47,584 bases of DNA. It comes from Porticoccaceae bacterium. GTDB lineage: Bacteria; Pseudomonadota; Gammaproteobacteria; Pseudomonadales; Porticoccaceae. Where the stretch lies: the NCBI GenBank assembly GCA_028822155.1, contig JAPKEJ010000012.1, positions 1 to 47,584 on the forward strand, given 5' to 3'. Shown piece by piece: positions 44,914 to 47,584 of the stretch; position 1 is the stretch's first letter, and every line of letters starts with the position of its first letter. Made by a program: the position numbers and the translations under genes. The notes below the pieces were generated by a model. It worked only from the letters and a program-made list of their open reading frames with translations. It made no database searches and was not told the origin of the DNA.

Positions 44914-47170
44914 GTGGACCAGAAGGGCGGTTATTAGTGCTGGTGTTGTGGCCGGTGGCGGTTTAATTGTGGGTGTTGCTATTCGTCCGGGTAATCGCGC
45001 CGCAAAACTATCCAAATATGTTGCCGGCGATGGTGAAACCTTACTTCACACCTGGGTAAAGCTTGATAGCGATAACGTGGTTACTGCGATTATTCCACAT
45101 GCTGAAATGGGTCAGGGTGTCGGTACTGCCTTAGCTCAGATGTTAGCAGATGAGCTGGATGCTGATTGGGACCTTGTAAAGTTTGAAGAAGCGCCTGCTC
45201 TGGGTGAATTTGCTAACTATCCCATGGCCCAAGCTATGCTGCTGGCCGGAGCGGATATTCCTGATTTTGTTCTTCCCACCGTCGAAGGTGCCCTTATCCG
45301 TACGGCGCATGTCCTTGATTTGCAGATTACCGGGGGTAGTCTTAGTGTTCGAACCACTGGTGCATATGGGATGCGTATTGCCGGTGCTGCAGTAAAGGAG
45401 ATGTTAAAGATCGCTGCAGCAGAAGCCTGGCAAGTGCCGGTTAACCAAGTGATTGCGGAAAATAGCCAACTGATTCACAAAGCCAGTGGTCGGGTGGAGC
45501 CCTATTGTGCCTTTGCCGAGTCGGCTAGTCAGATGACACCACCGGTATCACCGACCTTAAAGTCGGTAGATGAGTTTAAAATTATGGGGCGACATGTCGA
45601 ACGGCATGATCTCCCGAGTAAGGTCGATGGTACGGCAATCTTTGCTCTTGATGTACGCTTACCTGACATGCTTTATGCCACGGTGATGCGGGCGCCCACC
45701 TTTGGCGGCGGTATCGATAGCGTCGATGAAGTGCGCACGCGCGCAATCAACGGCGTTGTGGATGTTGTTCAGTTACCGTCTGCCGAGGTGAGTTCAATGC
45801 TTGGTAAATTCACCTATGCAGAATCAGTTGCTGTAGTAGCCAAAGGTTATTGGGCCGCGAAACAGGGAATGGATGCTCTCAATATTCAATGGCGGAGCAC
45901 AGAGAATGATGGTGTATCCAGTGATGCAATTTTCAAGCAGTTTGATCGAGATATAAGCGCTGGTGTGGATCGTGAATCTGATATTGCGCAGGGCGATTTA
46001 GTAGCGTCTATGGAGAATGCAGCTCAGGTGATCCATGCTGATTATCGTGTGCCTTTTCTCGCCCACACCTGCATGGAGCCTCTAAACGCAACCGCTATGG
46101 TTAACGATGGTCATTGTGAAGTTTGGGTAGGTTGCCAAAGCCCATTGAGCTTTCGACAAGCCATTGCGAACGCGCTGGGTTTTGATATTGAGAACGTCAC
46201 GGTGCATAACTGTTTTATGGGCGGCGGCTTTGGTCGCAAATCAAGGCCTGATTATGCGATTCAGGCAGCGCAGTTGGCGGTGAGTCTTGGACGTCCGGTA
46301 CAGCTTCTTTGGACACGAGAAGAAGATGTTCGGCAAGATTTTTATCGTCCCGCCATTCAGAGTCGCTTCCGTGCTGCGCTTGATGATAGTGGTGATCTAA
46401 TTGCATGGGAAAACACCTATGTGGACAAACACGAGCCCGATGAAGCTGCGCTTATCCCTTATTCAGTTGATGTACAGGATATTGGTCACGTTCGCAGTCC
46501 TACTCATATTCCCTTCGGGGCATGGCGTAGCGTAGCTCATTCTCATCATGGCTTTTTCACTGAATCATTTATCGATGAAGTGGCAGTCGCTGCAGGCCAG
46601 GATCCCTTTGACTATCGTGTCGCGCGCCTACAGCATCTTCCACGACAACTTGCTGTATTAACCAAGGCGGCTAAAGAGGCGCAGTGGCATATACCGCTGG
46701 CGCCTGGAAGAGGGCGAGGTATTTCGTTACAGTCTTCATTTGGCTCCATCGTTGCAGAAGTTGTCGAAGTGACCGTCAAAGATGGCAATCTATCAGTCGA
46801 TCGGGTGGTGGCGGTTATCGATGCAGGCTATGCGGTGTCACCTGATGGTATGAAGGCGCAGATTGAATCAGGCATTATTTATGGGTTGAGTGCGGCCTTG
46901 TTTGGTGAGATCTCTATTAAAGACGGTGCTGTGGTGGAGAGTAATTTTCATGATTATCAGTCCGTCCGTATGTCGGATGCGCCTGCGATCGAGACCCATA
47001 TAATCAACAGTGGTGCAGACTGGGGCGGCGCTGGCGAACCGGGCACTCCGCCGATTGCTTCAGCGCTGACCAATGCAATCTTTAATGCCACCGGCAATCG
47101 TATTCGGCAGCTCCCTATAAAGAATGTTGATTTGCAAGCGGCTAGAGAATCAACAGCGACGATGGGTTAG
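44906..47170 (+). CDS. Molybdenum hydroxylase large subunit (isoquinoline 1-oxidoreductase beta / aldehyde dehydrogenase type), Tat-exported
   Basis: A 754-residue molybdopterin-binding subunit. A twin-arginine signal [15 protein letters not shown] opens the protein, so the complex is exported folded with the small subunit. Cofactor contacts include [28 protein letters not shown] near residue 437 and the catalytic glutamate in [10 protein letters not shown] near residue 710. Such enzymes hydroxylate N-heterocycles or oxidise aldehydes and feed electrons to the respiratory chain. No cytochrome c gene lies next to it, which some relatives have. In this neighbourhood oxidation of an aminoaldehyde or formed aldehyde is a reasonable idea, not a demonstrated one. 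Confidence 0.93.
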   Translation: MGKWTRRAVISAGVVAGGGLIVGVAIRPGNRAAKLSKYVAGDGETLLHTWVKLDSDNVVTAIIPHAEMGQGVGTALAQMLADELDADWDLVKFEEAPALGEFANYPMAQAMLLAGADIPDFVLPTVEGALIRTAHVLDLQITGGSLSVRTTGAYGMRIAGAAVKEMLKIAAAEAWQVPVNQVIAENSQLIHKASGRVEPYCAFAESASQMTPPVSPTLKSVDEFKIMGRHVERHDLPSKVDGTAIFALDVRLPDMLYATVMRAPTFGGGIDSVDEVRTRAINGVVDVVQLPSAEVSSMLGKFTYAESVAVVAKGYWAAKQGMDALNIQWRSTENDGVSSDAIFKQFDRDISAGVDRESDIAQGDLVASMENAAQVIHADYRVPFLAHTCMEPLNATAMVNDGHCEVWVGCQSPLSFRQAIANALGFDIENVTVHNCFMGGGFGRKSRPDYAIQAAQLAVSLGRPVQLLWTREEDVRQDFYRPAIQSRFRAALDDSGDLIAWENTYVDKHEPDEAALIPYSVDVQDIGHVRSPTHIPFGAWRSVAHSHHGFFTESFIDEVAVAAGQDPFDYRVARLQHLPRQLAVLTKAAKEAQWHIPLAPGRGRGISLQSSFGSIVAEVVEVTVKDGNLSVDRVVAVIDAGYAVSPDGMKAQIESGIIYGLSAALFGEISIKDGAVVESNFHDYQSVRMSDAPAIETHIINSGADWGGAGEPGTPPIASALTNAIFNATGNRIRQLPIKNVDLQAARESTATMG

Positions 47171-47224
47171 CTTTCAGGCTGATTGATATTGATCGATTCA
47201 AGCGTTTGAGCGGTGACTCAATAC

Positions 47225-47584
47225 TCATTTAACGCCGTTATGTTTGCTTTGTCTGAACATTATCCAGCTGGCGATAATGATCCCAATGCTCACAATGCCA
47301 ATAATTAACGTAGCCAGCGCATTAATATCGGGTGTTACACCCAGTTTAATTTTAGAGAAAATCACCATTGGCAAAGTACTAGCACCAGCGCCCGAGGTGA
47401 AGCTGGCAATGACTAGATCATCCAATGACAGGGTGAAGGCCAACAGCCAACCCGATAGCATGGAGGGTGCAATGAGTGGCAAGGTAATATCAAAAGCCAC
47501 TTGCATGGGTCTACCACCAAGATCCATTGCTGCTTCTTGGAGTGATTGATCCATGCTGGATAAACGAGATTGCACAACCACCGC
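47225..47584 (-). CDS. ABC transporter permease, polyamine type (PotC-like), C-terminal part (partial)
   Basis: The reverse strand is open from the window edge to a stop at 47225. It encodes the last 120 residues of an inner-membrane permease. The EAA loop for contact with the ATPase is visible (QEAAMDLGGRPMQVAFDITLP, given here as EAAMDLGG and ITLPLIAPS). The following helices with LSLDDLVIASFTSG closely resemble PotC/PotI/YdcV of spermidine-putrescine uptake systems. The rest of the transporter should lie beyond the window. It converges on the molybdenum hydroxylase genes. Confidence 0.88.
   Translation of the reverse strand, partial: AVVVQSRLSSMDQSLQEAAMDLGGRPMQVAFDITLPLIAPSMLSGWLLAFTLSLDDLVIASFTSGAGASTLPMVIFSKIKLGVTPDINALATLIIGIVSIGIIIASWIMFRQSKHNGVK

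Overview
The window looks like a chromosomal segment of a marine-type gammaproteobacterium. The queA-tgt-secD-secF order is the classical gammaproteobacterial arrangement. TonB-dependent receptors, TPR-sulfotransferases, a bkd operon and DUF5916/DUF3604 proteins are typical of heterotrophic marine lineages (SAR92/OM60-like is my guess; the sequence alone does not fix the genus). Base composition looks even throughout. I see no rRNA, tRNA, CRISPR array, transposase or integrase.

Layout. 1-4150: queA 3' end, tgt, secD and secF on the + strand, closed by a terminator; yajC is missing from its usual place. 4130-7675: a thioredoxin-fold protein, a crotonase, an omega-amino acid:pyruvate aminotransferase and a small lipoprotein. 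7874-12074: a branched-chain 2-oxoacid dehydrogenase operon (E1alpha, E1beta, E2) with a divergent Lrp-type regulator (bkdR-like). 12086-16525: an exported amidohydrolase diverging, across a perfect 13-bp inverted repeat, from a TPR-sulfotransferase/TIGR03032-like pair; a bidirectional terminator follows. 16539-19874: a TonB-dependent receptor diverging from an Asp/Asn beta-hydroxylase-family protein.

From 20036 to 47170 every intact gene lies on the + strand and almost all are redox enzymes. First come a ferredoxin reductase and a Cys-rich [2Fe-2S] ferredoxin. Cassette A follows (MFS transporter, two PYROXD2/phytoene-desaturase-like flavoproteins, a GcvT-like folate-binding protein, a MOSC protein). 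Next is a block of mostly envelope proteins (PuuB/DadA-like amine oxidase, haem-type membrane protein, Tat-exported SpdH-like dehydrogenase, small membrane protein, GFA-type zinc protein, anchored cupin, DUF3604 lipoprotein, multi-spanning membrane protein). Cassette B then repeats the two flavoproteins (in swapped order) and the GcvT-like gene. A DUF5916 outer-membrane protein, a Tat-exported molybdenum hydroxylase pair and the 3' end of a polyamine-type ABC permease (opposite strand) close the window.

The most interesting content is the duplicated flavoprotein-pair + GcvT (+ MOSC) module and the decayed gene fragments around it: a MOSC N-terminus abutting a membrane-protein C-terminus after cassette B (41560-41832), a GcvT C-terminal remnant before the GFA gene (33052-33153), and two related coding remnants flanking cassette A (21623-21880 and 28527-28577). 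These suggest repeated duplication and deletion of one catabolic unit. My working hypothesis is oxidative catabolism of an amine or N-/O-methylated compound: flavoproteins oxidise the substrate, GcvT moves a one-carbon unit to tetrahydrofolate, the GFA protein handles formaldehyde, and the molybdenum hydroxylase oxidises an aldehyde or ring. The substrate is not determined by the sequence.
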